Of a stretch of 64,000 nucleotides of DNA, positions 22,173 to 35,340 are shown piece by piece. The stretch is from Filosporella fistucella (lineage: Eukaryota; Ascomycota; Leotiomycetes; Helotiales), in the NCBI GenBank assembly GCA_030077755.1, contig JAQJZZ010000005.1, positions 1,736,001 to 1,800,000 of the forward strand, in the 5' to 3' direction. The translations under genes were made by a program, and so were the position numbers. The notes under the pieces were generated by a model that was given only the letters and a program-made list of their open reading frames with translations, was not told the DNA's origin and made no database searches. Each line of letters opens with the position of its first letter. Positions within the stretch are counted from its first letter, which is position 1.

Positions 22173-24613
22173 ATGGGGAAAGTTTCCAAGTTTTTCCAAA
22201 AGCTGCGTCGCGGGCATGATTCCGAAGCCGGAGATGCAACTGCGCGAACGTATCCCGAGTCTGTGAGCTCCTACGATGTCATCGAGAGGCGTCCTGAACC
22301 CGAAAGATTAGAGGAGGATGGATCCTATTCAGTTGGAGACTTGGGCATGGCTTATAGACCCCGGAGGCCACTTGACGACTCCCCAGAATTGTTGGCTCTG
22401 GAGCCCTATACCTATTCTCCACTTACCCCAGGCCGCAATATTAGAGTTTTGGAACTATTCGGAGGCGATGGATATGACGATGTATTGAAAATGCGACTTG
22501 CTGAGGTGTCTCTTGATACGAATCCTTCGTTTTGTGCCATATCATACTGCTGGGAAGGACAGACACCAACACAAAACGTGATTTGCGATGGCAGGCGGCT
22601 GCTTGTGACAGTCAACTGTGAGGCTGCGTTGAGGCGGTTTCGAAAAAGGGAGAGATACGAAATGATACTTCTCTGGATGTAAGTGCCCGATATGCCCTCC
22701 TCACCTTCTCCTCCCCTTCCTCCTTCCTGTCAATTCAAAGCTTATTCCGCGCCCAGCGATGGCATTTGCATCAACCAACTGGAAGATGGAACCAGAGAAA
22801 AAAGCCACCAAGTAGCTATGATGGGAGCGATCTATGAGGCGGCCGAACAGGTATGGGTTTGGCTTGGCTCCTCGGAACTCCACGACATAGATCCAGCTTA
22901 TATCCGTGTTCTGCAATGGATCAAAGAGCTTGACGATGCCGTTCAAGATCCCGATCGGGAGTCTGCAAGAAAGAGAGTAGAGAGTCTTGCTCATCAAATC
23001 GATGATACCCGTGAGTACCATTTTACCCCATAAACCCTCCATACTCTCGCCTCTGGAGGAAGTGATTTGAACTGAAAATTATGAAAACTTCCAGTTGCAA
23101 TTGCTGATTCAATTTAGGACTGAGCAACTTACTTCGTGTAATACCTTGGTTCCGGCGTATATGGGTTATACAAGAAGTTGCGTTGAGCAAGGCATCCGTC
23201 CTTTATTGGGACGAAATCGAGATCAGTTCACATCGCATGAGTCACGCATCATACCTGATGTCCATCTATAGTAAATCAACCCCGAGAATATCCAACGTCG
23301 ACTATTGGCTTTACCAAGCTTGTCGAGCTTTTCATCTGGCAGAACAGTTCGAAAGTGGCGAAGAGACAATCTCCTTCTTCATAAATTGGGCCATGAAGCG
23401 ACATGCTTGGGATCCTCGAGATAAAATCCTAGCTCTTCATACACTCCTGCAGAAGGCAAATCCATCACTGCCCTTGCCTCCTCCTGATTACTCCAAGACC
23501 GCGGCCCAGATATACCATGAAACCATGGTATACTTTCTTAACGACAAAAACAACTTTGAGCTTCTTCGAATGGCTTGCGGCTTTCATAATTCCGACTACG
23601 AGAAAGCGGATGGGACTTACGCGTTGCCTTCCTGGGTCCCTGATTGGTCAACGAGCACCATCCCTATCGTTCCCTATCACACGAATCAGCAAGGCTTTCA
23701 ATCTACAGCGGATTCTGCACCAGTGTTTTCACTTGATGACGACGGCAAAACTTTGAAAGTGCAAGGCAAAATCATTGATACAATCTCTTCTCACTCGGAT
23801 TTCGCATTTCCTCATACCTCCGAGCGCTTCGGAGACCCAGAGAAATACTTGGAATGGTCCCAAAACGCCCATCCCAAGGAAAACTTTTGGAAAGATGTTC
23901 TTGCGAACAATTTGGATGTTAGCGAGGTTATATTACGATTTTTCGCGTTCCGTTCATTACGTGGGATAATCGATTTTGCTTTGGGACCTGATCCATTGAA
24001 GAGAAGCCCGGAATCACGCATCGAGTTGTATTCCGCTCTTTGCAGCCGAAGTGGGGAGTATTCAGAGGCTTTAGTGAAAGATGAACTCGCGCTGTGGGAT
24101 CGATGGTTGTCATTAATCACTCTACCTTCGACTGCGAGGAGAGCTGAGACTCAACGGGGACGCAATAGCGGGGCGCGTCGACAATCAACAACGCGACCAG
24201 CAATCACCCCACAAGGGCTTGCACGATATTTTGGAGGGTTAGTAGACAGTTATCGCCGCCGCCGCAACGAGCCTTTAATTGCATCGCTATTAAAGACGGA
24301 AGAGTTCAAAGTATTGGAAGCATTGTCGGAGAACAATGAATTAGCAAACTTGCAAGACAAGGTCGAAGCAAGTTTACACTACCAGTCTGTCTTTCGAACC
24401 CGATCGAACAAATTAGGAATGGGCCCTCATTCCATCAAAGCTGGTGATAAGATTGCTTTGTTTTCTGGAGTAGGATATCCTATGACTGTACGACCTCAGG
24501 GCAATAGATACAGACTGGTCGCCCCAGCATATGTGTATGGTTTCATGTGGAGTGAAGCTTGGAAATCCGACGCTGACGGACAACTTGTGCTACAAGACAT
24601 TGAGCTTGTGTAG
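22173..24613 (+). CDS. HET-domain (heterokaryon incompatibility) protein
   Basis: Exons 22173-22678, 22757-23010, 23118-24613 (introns of 78 and 107 nt) give 751 residues. HET-domain signatures appear in order: FCAISYCWEG near residues 120-129, WIDGICINQ near 168-176 (joined across the first intron), VWVWLG, WFRRIWVIQEVAL after the second intron, and WDPRDKILALHTLL. A C-terminal domain of several hundred residues includes an Arg/Gly-rich basic insert. HET proteins trigger cell death when incompatible hyphae fuse, or act in allorecognition; the partner is unknown. Start MGKVSKFF may be N-myristoylated (Gly2, Ser5/6 region). No NACHT or repeat domain is seen. Confidence 0.9.
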
Positions 24614-25623
24614 AGCAAAGACATCGACTTCATTTTCAAGTCAACCATGAAGTAGGCAAATTATGGGGGAGACATCTGACAATGGAAAAGCTCTCAACAG
24701 AGTAATCCTCGGAGTCAAACACCACAATAAATCAAAGCAATTGGCGGAATTGGCGTAGTTGCGCTGGAACACATATCTCAGTATGTTCTACAGGTGAGGC
24801 ATTCTTGCGAGTCACGAGTTCCTGAATATAAACTTATACAGACTACCAAAGTAGATGGCTATATGACTTCGCATATATGGTGGTGTCTGTTGGACGATGA
24901 GTCTAATATCGCAATCGGGTTTCTGTCCATAGATGAAAACTACCTTAGAATTTGCACGTGTCTGCAGAGTCACTCTCGAACTGTGACACCGCCTTCCATA
25001 TAGCACACTAACTGACACCAGAATCGATAACCTATATCAAACGCTCGAGACACCTGACCCCAGATACCCCACACAGCCACACTTCAAATTTTCCGAGGCA
25101 CCAAACAAACTCAACCATGCCCAAAAACAGAACACGATGCAGCCAATAACCTCAATTCAGTCAAATACCCCCTTGCCATGTAACCCACAGGGTATATTGT
25201 AGAGGCTTGCTTCAATCTGATCTTACCTGAGTAAGGCTGAAAAGCCCCCCTTGGCTAATGCTCGACTCATCCAAATATCAAAATGTCTGATCCCCCTAAA
25301 AGTTAGAACAATATTTAAGTACGCCTGGAAATGTTGGTATTTGAATCAGTCCATATGCTGCAGCTCAGCCTCGTGCTCGCTGGCAAAACACATTATCCAG
25401 CAGTTCTTGGCACCTCGCTGCCGGGCTTATTTTTGACGTTGAGCATATATCAAATGATGACTCCTTCCCAATTGCGAGACCGAGTATGCCAGCATATACA
25501 TTTATACACCTGTGCCCATCGCTGGAACATCTGCCCTTTTTTAAACAATGACGTATATACACTTCCAACTCGTTTTGACAGCAAAGATTCGTTTCCGATA
25601 CATTTATCGCGATAAACTTAAAA
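24614..25623. other. Intergenic region, no supported gene
   Basis: About 1 kb. Short frames at 24794-25018 and 25331-25661 on both strands overlap one another and lack motifs. The last part is the 5' flank of the membrane-protein gene. Confidence 0.5.
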
Positions 25624-26420
25624 ATGCCTAATCCAGAAATCCAAATGATCGATAAGGACACTCAGTCTGTTAGCGTACAATCTGATGTATCTATGACCGC
25701 GCCTCAAACTCGTTCATATCTTGACAACATCATCACGACACTGAAATTCACCATGGCATCCCGCTACTTTGGGCGAGATGTCAATTATTACCCTGGTATA
25801 CAGAGCGGCATACGACTCTTTGGTATGGCGTTTGCTGCTACTGTAGCCATCCTCGGAATCGTTCATATCAGTTTGAACTACGGAGATCCAGTGGTCGTGA
25901 ACATCATCCTGGTATTGTTTCCCACCGTCTTGCACCTCTTCCCACACCTATCTGACTTTCAACCTAGGCCATGATTTCGTTCCTCGTCAATACTCTCGAA
26001 TGGCTGGCTTTGGCGGGCTTCCTTCACCCCCACTGGAGTTGCTGCCTTCACTTGGCAAAATATCGAAACCCACCTCTCTTTTCCATTGTTGTCGACACCA
26101 GTATCATAGGAGGCATAGCCGGGAGCTTCTGGTATATTGTAACCAACGACGACTATTCAGGAAACCACGCTCTGAAGAACACTATAGCCTGGCTCGCAGT
26201 TGCTCTGGCGTGAGTCTAGATCTACCCATTTGTGCCCCTTATTCTCGCATACTATTTTCACCTCTTATAAAGTGAAATCCTACGACACAGTAACAAGAAG
26301 CTAATTCAAAGCAGGTTGATTCATTTCGTTCTCATCCCTTTCGCATTCTTTGATTTGTTCAAGGTTCAGGAGAGATCAGAGGATACTGAGATGTACACTT
26401 CTTCAGAGGAGGAGGCTTGA
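25624..26420 (+). CDS. Small four-transmembrane protein
   Basis: Exons 25624-25911, 25968-26209, 26315-26420 (introns of 56 and 105 nt) give 211 residues. Four hydrophobic segments: FGMAFAATVAILGIVHISL, VVNIILAMISFLVNTLEWLA (formed by splicing), SIVVDTSIIGGIAGSFWYIV and NTIAWLAVALALIHFVLIP (also across a junction). The N- and C-terminal tails are hydrophilic, with the C-terminus acidic and Ser-rich. Spacing recalls small fungal MARVEL-type membrane proteins, but no diagnostic motif was found. Both introns restore an open frame precisely and complete membrane helices, which supports the model. Confidence 0.7.
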
Positions 26421-26958
26421 TGGATGCGATTGAGGCGATTAGGATGACAAAGTGTCCACTGCGGCATGCTCTAGCGTCAAAGAATACTGCACTTCATACA
26501 AATTTGTATGATAGAAAAGTCTCAAAAGCCATCCTGAAAAGACCAGGTTGAGTTTAATGCTTATGCCCAACAAGGGCTCATGACCGCTTTGCCAGAGGAT
26601 CCCTGTGTTTGAAATGCGAGAGAAGAAGTCAGCCCATACAAGAACCGGCACATTATGACTGAAACAAAGAGGTTAAAGAAGCAGCAATATTGAATCTCGA
26701 ATCACTCGAAGACATACGTTGCAGCACTTGCCAGATTAAATGTCGTGCCCAAAGCAACGAAACACTCGAACAGCTTGCATAATTCGTGGTCTGGTCCGAG
26801 ACAATCTTCAGAATGTTTCAATTCATACCGTCGCATTTTATGATTCCTTCTGACTCCCAATCTGAGACCCAAGGCCCATGTTCGCTGGCTTTTAAAAACC
26901 ATTATCTAGACATCAAGTAATCATCATGCACCAAATAATCAACTCCATGCCTCGCTCC
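26421..26958. other. Intergenic region between convergent genes
   Basis: 538 bp between the four-TM gene and the 3' end of SEC21. Only chance frames are seen. Confidence 0.5.
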
Positions 26959-29895
26959 CTAAGCAACCGACCCAATGACCAGAGCTGCAATGCCTTCTTC
27001 TTCGCTCCGTACCACAATCTTGCTCGTCACACCGGACTTTGTAGAATATGCCATTCTGATATTAGCAACGACTCTGCCCCCTGTGATGGTCTTTCCAAAG
27101 AGCTTGAGTGTGTGGGTGGTGGTGTTGATAGGTACGTCTGTTCCCTCGAGAGGTTGTAATGATAAGGTCTTGGCGAGTTGTTCAGTAGCATCTTAAATCG
27201 TCAGTCCGGGTCACTATATGCAAAAGATTTACTGACCTGCAATGCTCTTAACACCACTTAGCTGAAGTGTTTCCTCGGCTTCTTCGCCAGCAGCACCGAC
27301 TTGCTCCCAGAGGTGATTGAAATTGCCAGCAAAGGCGGGGATAACATAATCGCTCCCTGTAAGCTCAAGGTCCTCCACTTGGTATTCATCATCGTAGCCA
27401 CTTTCTTCAGGCTCGCCGGATGAGGGATCGATCTCTTTGGTGGTAAATTTCAACACGTTAGTAAAGCTGCTAACAGGGAATGAGCCCTCCCCATTAACCT
27501 TCTTGAACGAAACATAAATGGTTCCCGGCTCATCAGTAGAAAGCTTGGCAGCAGGGATAATGAAATCCTCCTCAAGCTCATCTTCTTCCGCTGGTGTTGC
27601 AACCACTGATACTTCCTCGAGTACAGTATCTGGAAGTGTGTTTTTGACCTCGTATTGCAAAACGATGTGTTCCTTGAAAATGTGCTTGACAACGCTGACA
27701 ACATATTCGGTTTCCGACTCTGTCAATTCTACCAACGGCGATGTCTTGAGGACGCTGCCATATGGTTTCATCTCCGGGATCTGGAGTAACGCTTGTTGAT
27801 ATTTCTGAGCAGCAGCTGACGCAGAAGCAGCATTGTCTGGGCCTGATGGCGAAGTCTTGGTTGGTCCGGCCTTGGGTGCCTTGATTGTTGGTGTGATAGT
27901 TGTGAGCTTCTTGGTTCTGTCTTCTGCATCGGCTTGCTCTTTGGTGACAACAGGGATGGCTGCAATGTCAAATGGATTATCGAAAGTCGATTTATCTTCG
28001 GCAGTGACATACATGACAAGTTGGTGCTCGAAATAAGGTAAGGCGAAGGTGTTTTCTTTGTTTGTTAGCAATAATAAGATGTAAAACATTGGAATATCTA
28101 CCATTCTTGATGAATCTATTGGCCATCTCATCAGGTTCGGTCATTAATCGCAAATTCAAGGCTGCACGGTCCCGAACCTCATCATCGACATCATCTAAAC
28201 ATCTGGTGAGAAGAACCGTGACACTCCGCTTGACCTCCGGATCCTGCTGTCCCACGCCAAACTTCGCTAAAGCGGTAACTGCTGCTGCTCGTACAATCGC
28301 GTTTTCTAGTACGACGCGATTGTAAATGTAACGAATGTACTTCGTAGGTTGGGAAGTCTTAGGTCCTTCCAATCCAAGGAGGTGAAGGATACGGACCGCT
28401 AGTTTGGTGAACTCGCAGTCTTCGATGAACTCGCAGAGATGAGCAAGAGCATCTTCCTTAGAATCGGGTACAAATTTGATTAAATCGAACATGCTTTCTA
28501 CAACTGCGCGCTTGAACTCGTAACCACCTTCGTCTCGAAGTATGCCACTGAGGAATGCAAGCATGCCGGCTTGCTTGTTGGGAAATTTCAAACACAGTGT
28601 CCGGATAGCCTCGACGATTGTAATTTTGAATTCGTCAGTGATATCAGCCATGAATCCAGAAATCTGCTTCATAAGACGATCAACACTGGCCTCATTCCCG
28701 GTTTTCAACAGAGTGGTAATAGCAAATGTGGCAATTGAACGGTTTGTATTCGAGATCAAAAGCTCGATATCTGGGTTGCATGGGTGTACGGCTTGTGGCT
28801 TGAAAGATGCGAAGTTGTGTAAGATTCGGATTGCTGCAAATTTGGTGACTGCTCTAGGGGATGTGAGGAAGAGCTGGAGAACGTGAATAGCTTGTGTGAC
28901 TTCAGCATCTGTGACATCTCTCATATCGCAGATTGCCTTTGCTGCCTCGAAATTGACCATTTCACTCTTATGTCGGAGCCAGCCGTCCAAGAGCTGCATC
29001 ATTGGTTTCCGAAGTTGGGGATCCTCTTCTGCCAATTGTGCTGCTAACCGTACTAAAAGGACAGTCGCTGCTGGGCTCTTCACAGCTCCCGCAGTACCAA
29101 ATTGCTGTACCATCTTCACCAATGCCATCCTATCATGCATTCTCATTTGGTAGAGTAGACCAATTGCATGATACTGTGTCATTGTCGAATTGTTAACAGG
29201 CATCTGGCTACCAGAAGTCGAAAATCCAAGAGAGAATCCACCAGATGATTTGGTTGAGGTTGCAGCTTCTTGGGTTTCACTTTGCCATCTTCTAACGACA
29301 TCTCGAGCTATTGGCAGGAGGTGGTATGATGATACCAGGGCCGCCGAGGAAACTGAGGGATTCTTGTCGACAATTGCGGTTTTCATGACACGTTCCACAC
29401 TTTGCACGGTCGAGGCCTGCTATAGTTAATGGATATTCTCCCCAGGTCGTTTCTCTCACTCACATCAATAATTCGGCAAAGGGCGCGGATCGCATTGGGT
29501 CTGAAAATCGCATCTGTTCCACCACCAGTATCCTTCATTATTGTGCTTGTAACCATAATAATATCCTCAGCCGAATGCGCCAATTCCTTGATGATAAGGT
29601 GTACCATCTGCCGTAAGCTGGCATCTTTATTTTGGAAGAGCTTCGAGATTCCGAAGAAGAGGGTAGTGGCTTCATTCGTAGGGAAACGCTCGCCGGTATA
29701 GAGGAGGAGCGCAATCTTCGTGAGGAGGACTCGGCACTTTCGAGGCTGGATGGGAGAGGAGTTGAACAATCGTGCTGCGCGGATCAGTTGAGGCCATCTA
29801 GAGGGGGCAGTTCACCGACCTTCCTGGAACACAGAGGTTCTGTCCACCCTCATGATTGCGGTATCTGCGTCTTCGTCTTTCTTGCTGTAACTCAT
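26959..29895 (-). CDS. SEC21: Coatomer (COPI) subunit gamma
   Basis: Adaptor-like subunit of the COPI coat for retrograde Golgi-to-ER vesicle traffic. Five exons: 29895-29820, 29774-29464, 29419-28102, 28055-27237, 27191-26959. The 918-residue product matches the usual fungal length. The start MSYSKKDEDADTAIMRVDRT and the spliced VFQEARLFNSSPIQPRKCR are highly conserved in the family. The adaptin-type HEAT-repeat trunk follows (for example IIKELAHSAEDIIMVTS, AIVDKNPSVSSAALVSS). After an Ala/Ser/Pro-rich linker comes the appendage, with the terminal platform subdomain split across the last intron and ending AALVIGSVA. All four introns are 44-46 nt. Two use weak donors, GTCGGT and GTCAGT. Confidence 0.96.
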
Positions 29896-30960
29896 GATGA
29901 GGGAGGTATGCTCCTCAGCGTCACAAATTGCAGGTCAAGAAGGGAAATTGAATAATGGTGCAGTTGTGACATCGAAGTCGCGACGTAGCCAAATCCGCCG
30001 GTGGGTTGAAGCTAATAAGCGAGCGGAAACTCTTGGCATTGAGGCTCCCAAAAGGGGTCTCGGTATGACACCCGGGACTGGAAGTATCTCGGTAGAAAAA
30101 CTTTCTGCAGTTTTATGAGGCGCAAAATGGTGAGTTGAGATGGTACTAGTGAGTTTCGCTTTTGATTTTCAGTTCTCAATTGTTCTGAGAGCCCGCGTGT
30201 CTTTCCCAGTTGCCTGTCCATTTGCTCGAAGATGGATACATAACACCACCAGATCTCTTGTGAATTTTTATTCTGTAACAGTTCAACTCGAAGAATGAGA
30301 TTCATTTCCGTAGTCAATAGGACAGGGATCTCCATATTTGCTCTTCGGAAGGCATCTATCTGAGAGGTCACTCCTGTCATCGTATCGCCACCATTTTGAT
30401 TATTCCACTTCAAGCTATACACTTCTTTGTTTGTGAGACATGTCTAGTGCTTAGACAGTTTCTCTACGAACTTTCAAGAACATGTCTTACATCTTCGGCT
30501 CCCCTCTCCCCATTTTTCTCGACTTATTACAACAGGTGGGTAAGTAGAGATGGAAAGTCGGGGTGGTAATTCATCAGCACAGTCTCGCTTACTGTGACTG
30601 ACCATTCCCATTGTCTTGAATGTGACACTTATATAATTGACCACCTTTCAAGCCCATATTATATATCAAGAAGAGAGGCGACGGTTTTATTCAGCATGCA
30701 AAGAAGACGAGTAGAGGACTATATATCCTAATGTAACCAGCTTTTCTTTCTCGGGTTCAACACACTAACAAATGGGTACCCCACCTAAGATTGCCCGATT
30801 AGTGCCGACCGTAGTACTGCCACCCCAAAAATTATTCCCTTCCCTACCTAGATGAAAGACGTGGAGACACAGCAGATTCTTGAAGAACTTTCCCACTTTT
30901 AACAAAAAAAGGAAAAGTCGCCCGTATCTACCGGGAGGTGTCAAAAGGGCAAAAACTTAC
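29896..30960. other. Intergenic region upstream of SEC21
   Basis: About 1.1 kb. An open plus-strand frame ending at 30118 (SKSRRSQIRRWVEANKRAE and onward) and a minus-strand frame at 30012-30422 overlap; neither shows a known motif. The plus frame begins inside the antisense of SEC21 exon 1, so it is probably chance. Confidence 0.4.
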
Positions 30961-30965
30961 AAAAA
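30961..30965 (-). terminator. Pol III T-tract terminator of tRNA-Glu
   Basis: On the minus strand the first run of at least four T after the tRNA (T5) begins 11 nt past the discriminator base, a normal Pol III stop. Confidence 0.7.
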
Positions 30966-30975
30966 TATATTATAT

Positions 30976-31056
30976 TTCCGGTACGGGGAATCGAACCCCG
31001 AGCTCGGCCGATTTCATGATGAAAAGGCCATATGTTAACCATTACACTATACCGGA
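30976..31056 (-). tRNA. tRNA-Glu (UUC) with 9-nt intron
   Basis: Minus-strand cloverleaf: acceptor TCCGGTA/TACCGGA with A discriminator, D stem GTGT/ACAT, anticodon stem TGGCC/GGCCG, four-base variable loop AGCT, T arm CGGGG-TTCGATT-CCCCG. The anticodon loop is 16 nt; removing TCATGAAAT (31011-31019), between positions 37 and 38, leaves TTTTCAC with anticodon TTC. All stems pair apart from G-T wobbles at their ends. Intron position matches the canonical eukaryotic tRNA site. Confidence 0.93.
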
Positions 31057-33664
31057 GATGGTTGATACGTCAGCCGGACGTATTTAGAAATATAAATTTA
31101 AGCAATAGAATGTGAAATTTGATCTGTGTGCTGCCTTGGTCTAGCGTGGAAGTCACTTGTCGGATGGTGGGTACATTTAAAGTCTTAAGCGAAGACGTAA
31201 CGAGAAAGGAGAGGAGGGGAGTACGAAGAACAGAGAAATAAGGTTTGCAGATTATTCAGTTCTGATATTTGGCTAGACCGTTTGCATAAGGTATGAGGAC
31301 CACACTTTGCTTTACAATGGGCAAGCTTCTCGATTAAATACCTCTGGAGCCAGACCTTTATCTCTGATACATTGACCGTTTAACAACTCTGTCGGGAGTA
31401 CGGCCTTAGTACGGTACTGATATCTGTATTATACTTTTCATATCTACAACAAACGCGATAGGAAGATTACGGAGTTTTGAAATTCTAAGCCCAGGAGATA
31501 TTATAGCGCTGTGTCACTTCGACCTTGTCAACACGTCAAGCAATTTTATGGATCTAGGTAATAGCAAGGCGGTTCTTTCATCCAAACACTTCGTCTCTAG
31601 GTATATCATCAGTCTTAACCTCCGCATTCTTAAGCCTAATATAGTTATATGGAAAGTCGGATTATTATGTTCCATCACTGACTTATTATCATATTAAAGT
31701 CAAATGTGATATTGGGACAACCAGAAAATCCTTTGTCAATTAGCTGCAGGCTACCTACAGCTAGCAGAATGCTCAAAGCATCCCTGAAACTCGCCATGTA
31801 TCGCTCGAAGCTAACGACCCTGACACCCAAGCTAGAAAAGGCCTAATACCATGCCAGACCATGCTCAGCTTGAAGTATGATGGCTGCAGGGTTACCAAAC
31901 TTTCCACACTCCCTTCTGCAGCCACCTACACGTGATTCTGAAAGAACGGGTTGAGGTGCATTTTACTCGGGTCTCCTCTTCCAGCCAGAATATCAGCGAA
32001 TGTGATGCAGCCACGGTGGTATATCGGTCAAACTCGCATCATGCAGCCTGTTGTGAATCAGAAACACCACCACTCAGCCTGCATACTTTGGTGCAATCAC
32101 GTGATGAGGACTCCGCATAGTTTCATTCAATCTGGTAGGTTGCACAACAATATCCAGGCCGTTTCATGGCTTCAGGGTGTATTTTTTTTTTGGTACTTCT
32201 TATTGGGTCCATCGTTTTCACTCCATACCTTGCTTTGGATTCCCCAGGAAAAGATGTCAGGTCGATCCAAAATTATCATACCACTTCACCAATACGCTTC
32301 GCCTTCCCTACTCAGGCTACCTTCTAAAGAAGTGCACAAGCACCTATAGTATTTGGAATGCTCTTTGACCATGTTGAATTGCACAAGAATAGCAGGAAAA
32401 GTAGCTGATATTGAAGTATGCATATCAAAGTGCACCAGTCGGGTTTGGCTGACGCGCCTCAGCGTCTAATCTCCTGAGTTGTGTAGTCCTGCTAATAATA
32501 AGCATCTCACCCTGACACATGGAAAAGTTGCCTTTTTCCTCACCAACGCTTGATAGTGACATCTCCGACCTTAACAGAGCACTACTATCGTTCTTCTGGA
32601 AAGAATCCAGCCGTCTTCCAAAAATGAGATGAAGGAAATGTGCACACCTGGAATATAGCCTGAATTATCAACACGATTTTTTTGTAGTGCCAAGAGGCTC
32701 TCTTTGCTGGGGACGGTTTGAGAGCCTGCAGCTTTCAAGAGATGGATGCCGAATACCAATCGCCTCTCTTTCGGGCTGATCCAGTAATCCCCGGAATAGG
32801 GAGAACAGTAATTTTTTTTTAAAGTTGCGCTTCCAAATCTCACATCTACACCTTTTCTGTGCTGCATCACGGCAACGGCTTGTCCGGCAGCCTATGTCTC
32901 CTCCCGGGGACCACTCCAAATAGATATGTCTGATATATAGCGGTATAATAGGTCCCTTTGATATGCAGCTCTCACTGCAGACCATCTCCGGACCTATGGG
33001 ACAGGTTCACATATGCTATTTTCTCTCAGGGACAACGGTTGCAGTGCAGTTCGAACTTAGCAGAAATTATTATTGATTTGTTGGAACAAAGAAGCGTGGC
33101 ATGCGTGAGAACGACGATCCACGGCTCGTCACACGGATTAGGCCCAGCCATGGCAGAATATACCTTCTGGCGCAAGAGAGCATTACCAGGGACCATGAAG
33201 AGATCCAATTTGGTCGATTGCGGTGTGGTAAGGTACGGTACGGGAGGACTGAAGGCAAATCGTGCGTGAGAGCGAAAATGAGGGTGAGGTGAGGCGAGGG
33301 TGGAGAGGATGGAGGTAATCTTTGGATGGGTACTTCTCGCTCAGACCATAGTAGCATTAATTGTAAGGCTTATCGACAAGGACTAGCGTACATCCTGTGC
33401 CTTCTGGGCTCCTGCAATACCTTACCTGCCTTACCTTACCTTGCATTTTGCACAACTGCACCATACCACGCTTCACTACACCCGCAAAGTATAAACTTTG
33501 GACGACAATCCTCAATAATCTCAACTCGATTCGACAGCTTCTCCCGTCAGCAGCCCTTCTCCCGCACATAAGCCTGGCTTTATAAGCACCCTCTACTGCT
33601 CTCAAATCTTCAGTCATCAGCATTATCAGTTCTCCAGCATCTCAGCCTTTCTACAATATATACA
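31057..33664. other. Long intergenic region, no supported gene
   Basis: About 2.6 kb. The 31430-31740 stretch is AT-rich with scattered T/A runs. Poly-T tracts occur at about 32179-32190 and 32811-32820. CACGTGAT boxes lie at 31929-31936 and 32098-32105. The last 250 bp is the promoter and leader of the bZIP gene: a pyrimidine-rich tract with short ACCTT repeats near 33420-33450 and a TATA-like TTTATAAG near 33579. Short frames on both strands overlap and have no motif. Confidence 0.5.
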
Positions 33665-34632
33665 ATGGACTATCCATACTACACCGCAGCCCCGCAGCCT
33701 TACCAGTTCCTAGGACTTCCAACTCCAGCTCACACCGGATCTGCCAATTCTGATGACTACAGCAACTCCCCTCCTGTTCGTGATCACTTTCATACTGTAC
33801 AAGCACAATCCTTCCTGACCCCCAAGCAGGATGCCTTCGAATTCCAGAACTACGATGCGTTCAATCAGCACTTCAGCAACGGCAACGGCGTTCCCCAGAA
33901 ACCTCCAACCCCACTGTCTCAGCACAAAAGCTCCATCTCTGGCGCTCACAGCTACGATCTGAATAATACGGATATGAACGATGATGCCAATCGGAGGGGT
34001 AGCAACAGTGATGATGAGGATAACATGACACCCGCACAATCCCGGCGCAAAGCTCAAAACCGCGCAGCGTAAGCAATCCACCCCGCCATGTATGCCAATC
34101 CAATGTCTAACACATTCCCCACAGCCAACGAGCCTTTCGCGAGCGCAAAGAAAGACATGTCAAGGATCTCGAGGCCAAGCTTGCAGCTTTGGAAAAGAAC
34201 TCTGCGACTGTCGCAGAAGAAAACGAGCGTCTCAAGCTTCAGCTCCAGAAAGCAGCTACCGAGAATGAAATTCTAAAAGCTACATCTGCACATCCTAATC
34301 GCGGGGGTTCAGAGCCATTACCCAATGCTGGCCCAATGCGCTATTCTCCTACCGATTTCTATACAGAGGTGCTGTATGCACACGACAATAAAACGCCAAG
34401 CCACCGCATTGTCACTACAGATTCGGGCGACAGACTCCTGGCTGCAGGCGCAACGTGGGATTATATTATCAAACATCCTCTCTACGCCAGGGGGTTGGTA
34501 GACGTAGGGGATGTTAGTGAAAGGCTCAAGAAAGTTGCCAAGTGTGATGGTCAAGGACCAGTTTTCGAAGAGCGCGAGATTATCGATGCTATTGAGAAGA
34601 GCGTTGCGAGCGGCAACGATGAATTGTTGTGA
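33665..34632 (+). CDS. bZIP transcription factor of the Yap/Pap1 (fungal AP-1) type
   Basis: DNA-binding regulator, probably nuclear. Exons 33665-34068 and 34125-34632 (56-nt intron) give 303 residues. The intron falls inside the basic region: RRKAQNRAA joins QRAFRERKERHVKDLE, completing the fungal AP-1 signature N-x-x-A-Q-x-x-F-R (about residues 129-150). A leucine-zipper heptad series follows (LEAKLAALE, LKLQLQKA). The N-terminal 120 residues are Pro/Ser/Gln-rich. The C-terminal 130 residues hold a conserved-looking helical block (YAHDNKTPSHRIVTTDSGDR). There is no obvious C-terminal cysteine-rich domain with multiple Cys as in Yap1, so it is more likely a Yap-like paralogue (for example FCR3/Yap3 type) than the main oxidative-stress sensor. 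Confidence 0.88.
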
Positions 34633-35340
34633 TTGCTCTAAATACCGATATATGGATGATACTCATGAAGCATGTATGGGGGTACCTCGGTGTTTAGGGT
34701 CGGACGAGGAAAACTTGGGAGGGCTACATTTGCTTTTGGTCATGGTGTTTGGCTTTTTGTTTCTTATATGGATGGATGCGTGGAGTTTTCCTATTTCGAT
34801 ATCATATACTCAATTCTGTTCAGATATTCACTTCAATGTACTTGTTTGTGGCATCAACATGGAGTACTCCAGTGTTTCCGGTGGCTTAGTTGCCCCAGAT
34901 ATCATACCATATCTGCAGCTCCAATATATAAAACAAGCTTAAACCATATCACCAGTTATCTATGCATAGCAACTAGATTCTGAAACCTTTCGGAAGCTCC
35001 TAAGCTCCGTGATCTAGACTCTCAAGCTATTTTCATTCAAGAAACCAATGATCCCATGGTCTGGACTTCTCTTACGCTATACATGCAGACACAGAAACAG
35101 AAAATCTCCTCTCGCAGTGAACAAGCTCCTTCCAAATGCACCACCCTGCATCAGCCCAAACCTTCATGTCTGAGTTCGAGTCCATGAGCTATCACGCACA
35201 ACGCCACCCCAGACTCCTCATCCCGTCTTTCGAACTCTTCACAGACATTCATTATTACCTACCTATTGATAACCCCCGTACCCCACAAACAAGCCTCATC
35301 CTAGTCCCTTACCTTTTGGTATTGAAACGCACCTACCACT

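Noticed and set aside
29894..30118. Plus-strand frame upstream of SEC21 (SKSRRSQIRRWVEANKRAE)
   Set aside because: It begins antisense to SEC21 exon 1 and has no known motif; insufficient support.
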